Source: Gammaproteobacteria bacterium UBA5109 (GTDB lineage: Bacteria; Pseudomonadota; Gammaproteobacteria; Pseudomonadales; Pseudohongiellaceae). Taken from it: a DNA stretch of 64,000 bases. Shown in pieces: positions 1 through 7,295 of the stretch (positions are counted from its first letter, which is position 1; every line of letters begins with the position of its first letter). The stretch spans positions 171,068-235,067 of the forward strand of contig DHZH01000003.1 in the NCBI GenBank assembly GCA_002414385.1, written 5' to 3'. A program made the position numbers and the translations under genes. Under the pieces are notes generated by a model. That model saw only the letters and a list, made by a program, of their open reading frames with translations. It did no database searches and was not told the origin of the DNA.

Positions 1-2
1 AC

Positions 3-200
3 GACTTTCTTATGTTCTCCATGGTGGCTTTTGCCTCACTTTCAGCTGGTGCCCTGCAAAATGCCTTTGGCTGGCAAGTTGTCAACCTGGGGGTGTTGCC
101 ATTGCTGACTCTTGTTTTGATTGCCCTGCTTAGTCAACTGCGTAAGGATAAGCTCCTGGCAAAGCAGAATCTGCTACAGGAGACACCACTGGCAGGATAG
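3..200 (+). CDS. MFS transporter, C-terminal fragment
   Basis: The open frame runs in from the left edge (first complete codon at 3) and stops with TAG at 198-200, so only about the last 65 residues of a longer protein are present. They show two hydrophobic stretches typical of the final helices of major facilitator transporters, including a DFLMFS...SSGAL-like pattern (here DFLMFSMVAFASLSAGALQN) and a W-x-x-VN element, followed by a short basic cytoplasmic tail. This resembles the C-terminus of sugar/drug type MFS permeases; the substrate cannot be told from this piece. The methionine at 12 is internal, not a start. Confidence 0.6.
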   Translation, partial: DFLMFSMVAFASLSAGALQNAFGWQVVNLGVLPLLTLVLIALLSQLRKDKLLAKQNLLQETPLAG

Positions 201-543
201 CACTGTCTCCTGTCTCCGATCCCAGGTCTTTCCAGCCTGGTTCAAGATAACTGGCGCTGGGAAATGCGGCACATCCCCGTGATCACTCACTGAAAGTATC
301 CAACAGTATTGTTCAAATGCCGGCTCGTGCCAGTGATCACCTGCATTACAGCGAGATTTTTGTGGAATAACAGTGAATATAGGAGCATCTGCTACCTGAT
401 TATCAAAAAATATAGTAGAGTCTGGCCTTGGTGATGATTGATAAAGTAGCAGTCCAGGTCAGTAAGCTGCCTGTCAGTTGTGCATTTGTAAAAATTTTAT
501 AAAAAAACAGCAATTACAATAATTTCAAGTCGTGGGGGATATC
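201..543. other. Intergenic region with two GTGATCAC palindromes
   Basis: No convincing gene lies in this 343-base gap. It carries two copies of the 8-base palindrome GTGATCAC at 279-286 and 333-340, 54 bases apart, and becomes strongly A/T rich at 485-530 just before the next gene. The A/T-rich end shares a pattern (ACAGCAA, an A/T stretch, then TTCAAGTCG) with the region before the duplicated gene at 2370, so the 5' region was probably copied with the cassette. I could not place a promoter with confidence. Confidence 0.4.
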
Positions 544-1575
544 ATGAACTTTCGTAACTTAATTCAATTCAGTACAGCCGGTCTCGGATTGTTAGCGACC
601 GGTATGCTGCTGGCTCAGCCCAACCGGGATTACATGCCTGATCCGATGGAGTTTCCGATGGAGTTTGAAAACTCCCGGGCACATTATGATTATCTTCTGG
701 ACCACTATGAAGGCGGCGTGACACACGATTATCAGAGTGTCCCGAAATGGGAAGGCCTATGGTCAACCGGTCGCCATATGGGCAATAACGATTTATTCAT
801 GGATGATGATGGCAATATTTATGATGATGTGCTGACCCCGGAATATCGTGATGCTTTTCAGTATCGTCTGGACCTGGGTGACCAGGCTTATAACAATGGC
901 GTTGATTTTGACCGTCTGACTACCTGTGAACCTGCCGGTTTGCCTCGCTGGTTTCGTGAGCCATATGTGCGTGAATGGCTGAATACTCCCACTTACTCTT
1001 TGTGGCATAACGACCTGGCCAACGATACCCGCCGTATTTATATTAATCAGGAGCATGTCAATATTGACGGCACTCACTTTGCTGTCGGTGACAGTATAGG
1101 GTTCTGGGCTGTTGATGATGAGCTTGGTGATGTGCTGGTTGTTCACACTGAAGATATCTATCCTGGTGACTTTTTCCGTGGTACACCACCGACCAGTAAT
1201 CAGGCCGAAACAGTAGAAGTCTGGTATGAATACTGGGATGAGGAACTCAATGAGAAGCGTATTGCTGTTAATGTCTTTTTCTATGATGACCTGATGCTGC
1301 AGAAACCATTGAGCGTGGTTTATACCTATCGGCATCGTGCTGATATGGAAGATGCCGGTCTCAGGATCAGATATTGGGAATGTGCCCAGAATGACAATAC
1401 CTACCTGACTTTTGACGACGAAGGCAGACCAATGACGCAGTACCGTTTACCCGGTGAAGATGGTTATGTTGACCCGCGTGGTGCGACATTGCAGCGTAAC
1501 CCGGATTTACCTGCTGGTCTGGTTGGTCAGGAAAAAAGCCCGGTCTTTGATGATATGTTTGATTTTGAATTCTAA
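544..1575 (+). CDS. Secreted protein of unknown function, cassette copy 1
   Basis: 343 residues. The ATG at 544 is preferred over the GTG at 532 because the GGGGGAT ribosome-binding site at 533-540 lies between them and because residues 1-25 then form a typical signal peptide ending near LLAQP. Function unknown. The middle part (about 150-235, from TRRIYINQEH through GDSIGFW and LVVHTEDIYPGDFF) resembles a large group of secreted proteins with an RRIY...GHSIGRW...LVV pattern that are often found next to DUF6152 genes (recalled, not searched). Conserved cysteines are in TTCEPAG and YWECAQND. It is followed after 25 bases by a DUF6152 gene, and the pair is repeated at 2370-3924. Confidence 0.75.
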   Translation: MNFRNLIQFSTAGLGLLATGMLLAQPNRDYMPDPMEFPMEFENSRAHYDYLLDHYEGGVTHDYQSVPKWEGLWSTGRHMGNNDLFMDDDGNIYDDVLTPEYRDAFQYRLDLGDQAYNNGVDFDRLTTCEPAGLPRWFREPYVREWLNTPTYSLWHNDLANDTRRIYINQEHVNIDGTHFAVGDSIGFWAVDDELGDVLVVHTEDIYPGDFFRGTPPTSNQAETVEVWYEYWDEELNEKRIAVNVFFYDDLMLQKPLSVVYTYRHRADMEDAGLRIRYWECAQNDNTYLTFDDEGRPMTQYRLPGEDGYVDPRGATLQRNPDLPAGLVGQEKSPVFDDMFDFEF

Positions 1576-1600
1576 GAGGGGCAACACAGGAGGATAAGAA

Positions 1601-2077
1601 ATGAAAATAACAATAAAAAGTTTATCTACTGTAGTCCTGGCTATCATAACTTTGAGTCTCGTGGGTGTTGCTTCGGCTCATCACAGCTTCGCAATGTTTG
1701 ATCGCAACCAGGAGCATGTTTATTCAGGTGAAGTGGTGCGCTGGGCCTTTAACAGCCCGCACACCGCGCTCTATATTCGTGATGATGATGGCGCGCTCTG
1801 GGCCTTTGAAGGTTCAGCTCCGGCGCGTATGTTTGATCGTGACCCCTTAATTACCGGTTATACCTTCCAGCCTGGTGATCGTTTAACAGTCGTCGGCTGC
1901 CCTTTGCGGGATGGGCGTACCGGAGGAGCGGTTGGTTTGGTAATCAAGGATGACATCTGGTACAACCCTCAGGACGGCGGCTGTAATGCCAATGAGGAAA
2001 ACTGGAGAAACTGGCTGCCAAAAGGGTATATGAGCAAGGCGGATGCTGTAAGCGCTGGTGAAGCTGTGGTGGATTAA
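1601..2077 (+). CDS. DUF6152 family secreted protein, cassette copy 1
   Basis: 158 residues; AGGAGG at 1588-1593 supports the ATG. Residues 1-26 are a signal peptide ending in ASA, so the predicted mature protein starts His-His-Ser-Phe-Ala-Met-Phe-Asp, the hallmark of DUF6152. Other marks are NSPH around residue 58, two cysteines (GCP and GGC) that could form a disulfide, and a beta-rich core. The function of the family is not established. A free N-terminal histidine plus a second conserved histidine is also what copper-binding histidine-brace proteins have, so metal binding is a reasonable guess but only a guess. Co-transcribed with the preceding gene; a terminator follows at 2101. Confidence 0.8.
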   Translation: MKITIKSLSTVVLAIITLSLVGVASAHHSFAMFDRNQEHVYSGEVVRWAFNSPHTALYIRDDDGALWAFEGSAPARMFDRDPLITGYTFQPGDRLTVVGCPLRDGRTGGAVGLVIKDDIWYNPQDGGCNANEENWRNWLPKGYMSKADAVSAGEAVVD

Positions 2078-2100
2078 ACAATTAAAGGCAAATCAAAAAG

Positions 2101-2130
2101 GAGGGCTTAAGGATAAGTCCTCTTTTTTTT
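2101..2130 (+). terminator. Intrinsic terminator after cassette copy 1
   Basis: A 9-base-pair stem (GAGGGCTTA with TAAGTCCTC, one G-U pair, AGGA loop) at 2101-2122 runs straight into eight or nine T residues. It ends the first two-gene transcript. Confidence 0.85.
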
Positions 2131-2369
2131 CACCTTTGATCTTTGAATTCGTATAAAATTTATTTGCCAGCAAGATAAGAGTCTGAACCTGATGCTTTTT
2201 CCGGGTTTATTCTTCACAGATGCTCAGGTGCTCAGGTGCTAAAGTATGCTTGCTACGCACCGCCAGTGCTGATAATAATTATATTTTCTCAATGGCGGCA
2301 TAAAAAATATTTAAATAACAGCAAGTTATAATGCTGGCTAAATTCAAGTCGATTAGGGAAGGGGGATTC

Positions 2370-3404
2370 ATGAAACTGACGACTTATTTACAATTGTTCA
2401 CCGCCGGAAGCAGCCTGCTATTTTCAGGTATGGCCTTCTCACAACGCGGTGGCAACATTCCGGATTTGATTCCATTTCCAATGGAATTTGAAACTTCGAC
2501 AGAACATTACGACTACCTTCTGGATTATTATGAAGGCGGTGTAGTACATGATTATATGAGTGTCCCGAAATGGGAAGGCCTCTGGTCGGCCGGAGGGGAT
2601 TCCGGTATTCGTGGACAGACCATGTTTCTTGATGAAGATGGAGAGATCATTCCAGGAGTTCTGACACCGGAATATGAAGATGCTTTTCGTTATCGCCTTG
2701 ATCTGGCTGATCAGGCCTATAATGCCGGAGTGGATTTTGACCGATTAACCACCTGTGAACCAGCCGGAATTCCGCGTTGGTTTATGGAGCCGTATGTACG
2801 TGAGTTTATAAACACACCAACTTATTCCTTATGGCACAACGATCTGGCAAACGATACTCGTCGCATCTATATTAACCAGGAACATGTCAATATAGACGGT
2901 ACCCACTTTGCCGTGGGTGACAGTATCGGTTTCTGGGCTGAAGATGAAGAACTGGGAGATATCCTGGTTGTGCATACAGAAGATATTTATCCTGGCGACT
3001 TTTTCCGTGGTACCCCACCGACCAGTAACCAGGCTGAAACGGTAGAAATCTGGTATGAGTGGTGGGATGCAGAAAATGATCAGATGAAGGTAGCAGTTAA
3101 TGTCTATTTTTATGATGACCTGATGCTGCAGGAACCCCTGAATCTGGTTTACACCTATCAATATCGTCAGGACATGCTTGATGCTGGCCTGCGTATTCGT
3201 TACTGGGAATGTGCCCAGAATGACAATACTTACCTCACTTTTGATGAGGAAGGACGTCCAATGACCCAGTATCGTCTGCCGGGTGAGCCTGGTTACGTTG
3301 ATCCACGCGGAGCCAGCCAGACCCGAAATCCGGATTTACCTCCTGGCCTGGTTGGGCAGGAAAAAAATCCGGTGTTTGACGATGCATTTGATTTTGAATT
3401 TTAA
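2370..3404 (+). CDS. Secreted protein of unknown function, cassette copy 2
   Basis: 344 residues, starting at the ATG at 2370 just after the GGGGGATTC ribosome-binding site at 2361; the longer frame from 2331 lacks one. N-terminal signal peptide of about 24 residues ending in AFSQ. It is a close paralogue of the product of 544-1575: the central block (TYSLWHNDLANDTRR onward) and the C-terminal block (RIRYWECAQNDNTYLTF onward, ending in FDFEF) are almost identical, while residues 70-100 and about 220-240 differ. Followed after 37 bases by the second DUF6152 gene. Function unknown. The pattern of identity suggests selection on the central and C-terminal blocks rather than a very recent duplication. 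Confidence 0.75.
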   Translation: MKLTTYLQLFTAGSSLLFSGMAFSQRGGNIPDLIPFPMEFETSTEHYDYLLDYYEGGVVHDYMSVPKWEGLWSAGGDSGIRGQTMFLDEDGEIIPGVLTPEYEDAFRYRLDLADQAYNAGVDFDRLTTCEPAGIPRWFMEPYVREFINTPTYSLWHNDLANDTRRIYINQEHVNIDGTHFAVGDSIGFWAEDEELGDILVVHTEDIYPGDFFRGTPPTSNQAETVEIWYEWWDAENDQMKVAVNVYFYDDLMLQEPLNLVYTYQYRQDMLDAGLRIRYWECAQNDNTYLTFDEEGRPMTQYRLPGEPGYVDPRGASQTRNPDLPPGLVGQEKNPVFDDAFDFEF

Positions 3405-3441
3405 GCAGCCATCTGGCAAAAATTAGAAAGAGGAGATTGCA

Positions 3442-3924
3442 ATGAAAATATCAACAAGAAAACTTTTTGCAGTAGCGCTGGCTGTAGTCACATTTGGCGC
3501 CGCTGGTTTTGCTTCAGCACATCACAGCTTTGCCATGTTTGATCGTAGTCAGGAAGTGGTGATGAATGATATGGAAGTCGTACGCTGGGCATTTAACAGC
3601 CCGCACGTAGCGCTATATGCACGCGATTCCGATGGCCAGGTCTGGGCCTTTGAAGGTGCCGCACCGGCATCGCTGGTAACACGTGCTCCAGCCATGAATG
3701 GTTTTACTTTTCAGCCCGGTGATATGGTCGACATTATTCACTGCCCGCTGGTTGACGGACGTTCAGGCGGTGCTGTAGGTATCGTCATCAAGGATGGCGA
3801 ATGGTACGGTCCGAATGATGGTGGATGTGGTGCTGGTGGTCATCGTGATGCATGGCGTGACTGGGTATCCAAAGGCTATATGTCTCTGGCCGAGGCGATG
3901 GAAGCTGGCGAAGAAATGCCGTAA
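3442..3924 (+). CDS. DUF6152 family secreted protein, cassette copy 2
   Basis: 160 residues; AGAGGAG at 3429-3435 precedes the ATG. Signal peptide ending FASA, so the mature chain again begins His-His-Ser-Phe-Ala-Met-Phe-Asp. It keeps the NSPH motif, the CP and GGC cysteines and the GGAVGIVIKD segment seen in the first copy, and differs mainly by a three-residue insertion near residue 42 and a glycine/histidine-rich stretch near the C-terminus. Role unknown; presumably acts in the periplasm with its upstream partner. A strong terminator follows. Confidence 0.8.
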   Translation: MKISTRKLFAVALAVVTFGAAGFASAHHSFAMFDRSQEVVMNDMEVVRWAFNSPHVALYARDSDGQVWAFEGAAPASLVTRAPAMNGFTFQPGDMVDIIHCPLVDGRSGGAVGIVIKDGEWYGPNDGGCGAGGHRDAWRDWVSKGYMSLAEAMEAGEEMP

Positions 3925-3962
3925 CTGTCAAAAAGCCGTTAATAGGCAAAAAAGCATACCAA

Positions 3963-3990
3963 AAAGGGCTTCTCAGGAAGCCCTTTTTTT
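3963..3990 (+). terminator. Intrinsic terminator after cassette copy 2
   Basis: Perfect 10-base-pair stem AAAGGGCTTC / GAAGCCCTTT with a TCAG loop (3963-3986) followed by T residues to 3990. It separates the duplicated cassette from the next cluster. Confidence 0.9.
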
Positions 3991-4168
3991 ATCTCTGTTC
4001 ACTGGTAGATGGCGTATAACTTGTTAATATAGAAGTATTTTTACTGTTCCAGGAAGAGTAAACCAGTTACCCGTGCAGCTCCATTTTGGTTTATTATTCT
4101 GCCTCAATATAGTATCCTTCAGCCCCCTTGATACATATTGCAGTTCAGAATGCTCTGAAATGCATTAA

Positions 4169-4618
4169 TTGGGGGCTATTATTTTCGTTCTGCAGAAGTT
4201 GCAGACCCAAAGCACTGCCGCACTATGGTTAATATTACTGTTAACCACCAGTCCAGCCTGTTTCGCCGATATTTCCCTGAATTCCAATACTGAAATTTCC
4301 AGTGAAGGATACTTTGTCCTGAACTGGGTATCTGATTCGGATTTGCCGCTGGTGCTTCAACAATCGCTCAGTGATAATTTTTCGATGGTCAAAGAAACTG
4401 AGCTGACAGATGCTGGCAGCATAACCATTACGGGCCTGGTCGACGGACTGTATTATTTTCGCGTTATAAACACATCGGAACAGAGTAATGTCGTTCCGGT
4501 GCAGGTTGAACATCACAGTCTCGGCAGAGCCCTGGGCTTTTTCTTCATGGGGCTGTTTTTATTTTGCGTGCTGGTGGCAATTATTTTTATCGGTAATAAA
4601 AGAGAACCGACACTATGA
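4169..4618 (+). CDS. Fibronectin III-like protein with C-terminal membrane anchor
   Basis: 149 residues from a TTG at 4169, which lacks a clear ribosome-binding site, so the exact start is uncertain. An N-terminal hydrophobic segment (about 17-33, ending ACFA) looks like a signal peptide. Residues 35-115 form a short beta-sandwich-like domain with a GLVDGLYYFRV segment typical of fibronectin III folds. Residues about 121-141 are one transmembrane helix followed by a basic tail. The stop overlaps the start of the symporter gene (ATGA at 4615-4618), pointing to translational coupling and a possible accessory subunit of the transporter. I do not recognise a named family. Confidence 0.6.
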   Translation: MGAIIFVLQKLQTQSTAALWLILLLTTSPACFADISLNSNTEISSEGYFVLNWVSDSDLPLVLQQSLSDNFSMVKETELTDAGSITITGLVDGLYYFRVINTSEQSNVVPVQVEHHSLGRALGFFFMGLFLFCVLVAIIFIGNKREPTL

Positions 4619-6045
4619 TTGATGTGGCACTTTCTCCTGGTGTGGCATTCATCATTTTGTTCATATTTGGTGTGCTCTGGATATTCGCCGGTTACTACCT
4701 GGGTCGAAAAAATAAAACACTGGATGACCATATGCTTGCCGGCCGTAATGTCGGGCTGGCATTCGCTTCAGCGACAGCAATGGCAACCTGGGTTACCAGC
4801 AATACCACCATGACTGCTCCGCAGTTAACCTATCAGCTTGGCGTCTGGGGGATGATTGGCTATTCACTTGGAGCCATTGGCTTATTACTGTTTGCGCCTC
4901 TGGCCGGCAGAATCAAGGCTTTACTGCCGCATGGTTTCACTTCCGGGGATTTTATCCGTGAACGTTACGGTGTCATGGCCTGGCGTATCTTCTTAATTAT
5001 TTCAATGTGCTATGCCATGGGTTGGCTGATCAGTCTGGGTATGGCAGGTGGTATACTGGTCAATGCGCTAAGCGGCCTGAATTACCACCTGGGCATGAGT
5101 GTGATCATGTTTGTCTGTGTATCCTATACTTTACTGGGTGGGCTGCGCGCGGTCATAGCCACAGACTTTGTACAGACAATCATTATTCTTCTGGGGGTTA
5201 TCACGATAGCCTTTCTTGTCATTGATAATATTGGTTTTGAAACCCTGCATGAAAATCTGCAGCAGGAACATCCCATGTTACTGAGCCTGGTATTCCCGGC
5301 AGCAATCATGTTTTTGTTCAATAACCTGTTTTTTGGCGTTGGAGAAATTTTTCATTCCAATGTCTGGTGGTCAAGAGCCTTTGCCTTTCGGGTCAATACC
5401 GGAACAAAAGCTTACCTGATTGGTGGACTGTTATGGTTACCTATCCCGGTTGTGGCTGGCTTTATTGCGCTGGCAGCTCCGTCAATGGGATTGATTGTTC
5501 CTTCAGCAGACATGGTAGGGCCGATGGTTGCCGGTCAGATTCTTGGTACTACCGGCGCCGTCATTGTATTTATCGTGATTTTTTCTGCCCTGGCCTCCAG
5601 CCTGGATTCATTACTGGCAGCGACTTCAGATTTGATTACCCAGGATCTGTATCGGGGGCATATCAACAAGGGCGCTTCAGATGATCATTGTTATAAAGTC
5701 AGTAAATATATAATCCTGGGACTGGGTCTCCTGACCTGGTTGTTATGCCTGCCGCGGATTACAACGCTGGCTTCCCTGTTGTATTTCACCGGTGCATTTG
5801 TTGCCAGTGCTATCTGGCCTATTGTTTTTGGACTTTATTATCGTTGGACTTCTGGCATCGCCGCTTCTCTGGCCATGCTGGCAGGAACTGTTATCGGTCT
5901 GGTCGCTTATTTTCAGATTGGCTTTTATGTGGCGGCACTGGTTTCCAGCGCTGTATCACTGGTAGTAATTGTTGTTGTCAGTTATTTCAGTAAGACCAAT
6001 TTCAGTTTTGAACGTTTGTCAGAGGATAAAGGAGTCTCATCATGA
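4615..6045 (+). CDS. Sodium:solute symporter family transporter
   Basis: 476 residues with about 13 hydrophobic helices and the pattern of the SSS family: LAGRNVG near residue 40, a G-x-x-x-x-A-T-x-x-A-T-W motif in the first helices, and a long C-terminal helix bundle. SSS proteins take up small solutes (amino acids, sugars, nucleobases, organic acids) using the sodium gradient across the inner membrane. The substrate is not readable. The next genes encode amino-acid/ureido-type enzymes, so an amino acid or ureide is a sensible guess. It overlaps both neighbours by ATGA junctions, so supply is tied to the accessory protein upstream and the microprotein downstream. Confidence 0.85.
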   Translation: MIDVALSPGVAFIILFIFGVLWIFAGYYLGRKNKTLDDHMLAGRNVGLAFASATAMATWVTSNTTMTAPQLTYQLGVWGMIGYSLGAIGLLLFAPLAGRIKALLPHGFTSGDFIRERYGVMAWRIFLIISMCYAMGWLISLGMAGGILVNALSGLNYHLGMSVIMFVCVSYTLLGGLRAVIATDFVQTIIILLGVITIAFLVIDNIGFETLHENLQQEHPMLLSLVFPAAIMFLFNNLFFGVGEIFHSNVWWSRAFAFRVNTGTKAYLIGGLLWLPIPVVAGFIALAAPSMGLIVPSADMVGPMVAGQILGTTGAVIVFIVIFSALASSLDSLLAATSDLITQDLYRGHINKGASDDHCYKVSKYIILGLGLLTWLLCLPRITTLASLLYFTGAFVASAIWPIVFGLYYRWTSGIAASLAMLAGTVIGLVAYFQIGFYVAALVSSAVSLVVIVVVSYFSKTNFSFERLSEDKGVSS

Positions 6046-6161
6046 TTTCTCTTTCGGCATTAACCGTACTGGTCTGGCTGGCACTGGGGATAACAGTGCT
6101 TGCGCCGATTTTACTGATCGGTCTTCTTATCAGGGATAATAAAAGAGGTGATTTATGGTAG
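6042..6161 (+). CDS. 39-residue single-pass membrane microprotein
   Basis: A short frame starts with ATG at 6042 inside the stop of the symporter gene (ATGA) after a GGAG at 6031-6034, and ends at TAG 6159-6161 overlapping the start of the carbamoyltransferase gene (ATGG at 6155). Its product begins MISLSALTVLVWLALGITVL, has one continuous hydrophobic helix to about residue 30 and a charged tail RDNKRGDLW. Overlap at both ends plus a good ribosome-binding site argue that it is translated. Small single-helix proteins of this kind accompany some sodium/solute symporters, so a symporter accessory subunit is likely (inference). Confidence 0.7.
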   Translation: MISLSALTVLVWLALGITVLAPILLIGLLIRDNKRGDLW

Positions 6162-7246
6162 ACCAGCAGGAGCGTGCCAAGCTTGTTGCCGGTGAAAATG
6201 CAGTTAACCGGGAAAGACCCGAGGTTTACGGTGATTCGCACCCGAAAGAGTTGCTGCGAATTATTGTCGAAGACGGAGAACATCTTCTGCCACTGGAAAA
6301 CCAGCATATTCTTTCTGCTGATCAGTTTGATCAGAAGACTTTGCTGCAGCTTTTCAGATTGGCAGCCAAGTATGAAAGTAACCCGGAACGTTTCAGTACG
6401 CCATTGCAGGGGAAAATCCTGATCAGCGCTTTTTATGAACCCAGTACCCGTACCCGACTGTCATTTGAAAGTGCCTGGCATCGACTGGGTGGTGACATTA
6501 TGTCTATTACTGACCGCTCGACCACCGGGATTGCCAAGGGTGAATCGCTGTCGGATGTTGGTGAGATGTTTAATAACTATGCAGACTGTGTCGTGTTACG
6601 TGATACACAGGAGAAATCCCTGCCGGAAATGCGTAGTTCACTGAGAATTCCGATTATTAATGCGGGAAATGGTGTGGATGAACACCCGACTCAGGCGATG
6701 GCAGATTTATATACCATTTTTAAATGGCGCCCGGCACTGGTTAAAAAGAAAGTCCTGAAAAAAGACAAAATTAAAATGGGTCTCATCGGGGTACCCAACC
6801 GCATGAGAACAGTAAGGAGTCTGTTGAAGATATTTTCCATATTTCCGGAAATGTTTGATGAGATTCTGATATTTGATAACGGTGATGAATCCAGTGATGA
6901 AATCCTTGAGGAAATGCAGGAACGGGGTTTGAATGTTAAACGTGCCACAAATTCATTTGATGCCTGCCTTCCCGATCTTGATGTAATTTACATTAATGCG
7001 ATTGCCTGGGTAGGGGACAGTTTTGAAACCTATGGTGGCGATGATTACAAACTGGATGCCAGTATGCCGTTCAAGGAAGGTGCGATTATTCTGCATCCCC
7101 TGGCGCGTGGGGAAGAACTGGCAACTGATCTTGATAGCACTCCTCACAACTGGTATTTCTCTCAGGCCAGAGGTGCCGTATTTGTCAGAATGGCACTGCT
7201 GACCTGTCTGGTACACAGGAAAGGCCGTGTGCTTGATGTTATTTAA
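6155..7246 (+). CDS. Carbamoyltransferase, aspartate carbamoyltransferase-like with altered acceptor site
   Basis: 363 residues; a core like PyrB follows a 45-residue N-terminal extension. The carbamoyl-phosphate side is intact: STRTR at 97-101, the 80s-loop lysine in AKGES (128), Arg149, HPTQ at 177-180 and Arg218. The C-terminal HPLAR (314-318) and TPHNWYF segment also match PyrB. The acceptor side does not: where Escherichia coli PyrB has TRVQ with Arg229 and Gln231 holding aspartate, this protein reads NAIA (281-284). So it probably carbamoylates, or decarbamoylates, another amino compound. GAGGT (6146) serves as ribosome-binding site within the microprotein gene. It is unlikely to be the pyrimidine enzyme, given its neighbours. 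Confidence 0.8.
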   Translation: MVDQQERAKLVAGENAVNRERPEVYGDSHPKELLRIIVEDGEHLLPLENQHILSADQFDQKTLLQLFRLAAKYESNPERFSTPLQGKILISAFYEPSTRTRLSFESAWHRLGGDIMSITDRSTTGIAKGESLSDVGEMFNNYADCVVLRDTQEKSLPEMRSSLRIPIINAGNGVDEHPTQAMADLYTIFKWRPALVKKKVLKKDKIKMGLIGVPNRMRTVRSLLKIFSIFPEMFDEILIFDNGDESSDEILEEMQERGLNVKRATNSFDACLPDLDVIYINAIAWVGDSFETYGGDDYKLDASMPFKEGAIILHPLARGEELATDLDSTPHNWYFSQARGAVFVRMALLTCLVHRKGRVLDVI

Positions 7247-7295
7247 AATGATATTCCCAATAATTCTCAAAAACGACAGGAAAACTATATAAAAG

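Noticed and set aside
175..212. Hairpin GGAGACA / TGTCTCC at the end of the MFS gene as a terminator
   Set aside because: The loop is 18 bases and no T tract follows, so it does not meet the criteria for an intrinsic terminator.
793..1335. 180-residue minus-strand frame, with a shorter analogue at 2829-3161
   Set aside because: Both are antisense to the duplicated secreted protein genes; similarity between them only reflects the duplication.
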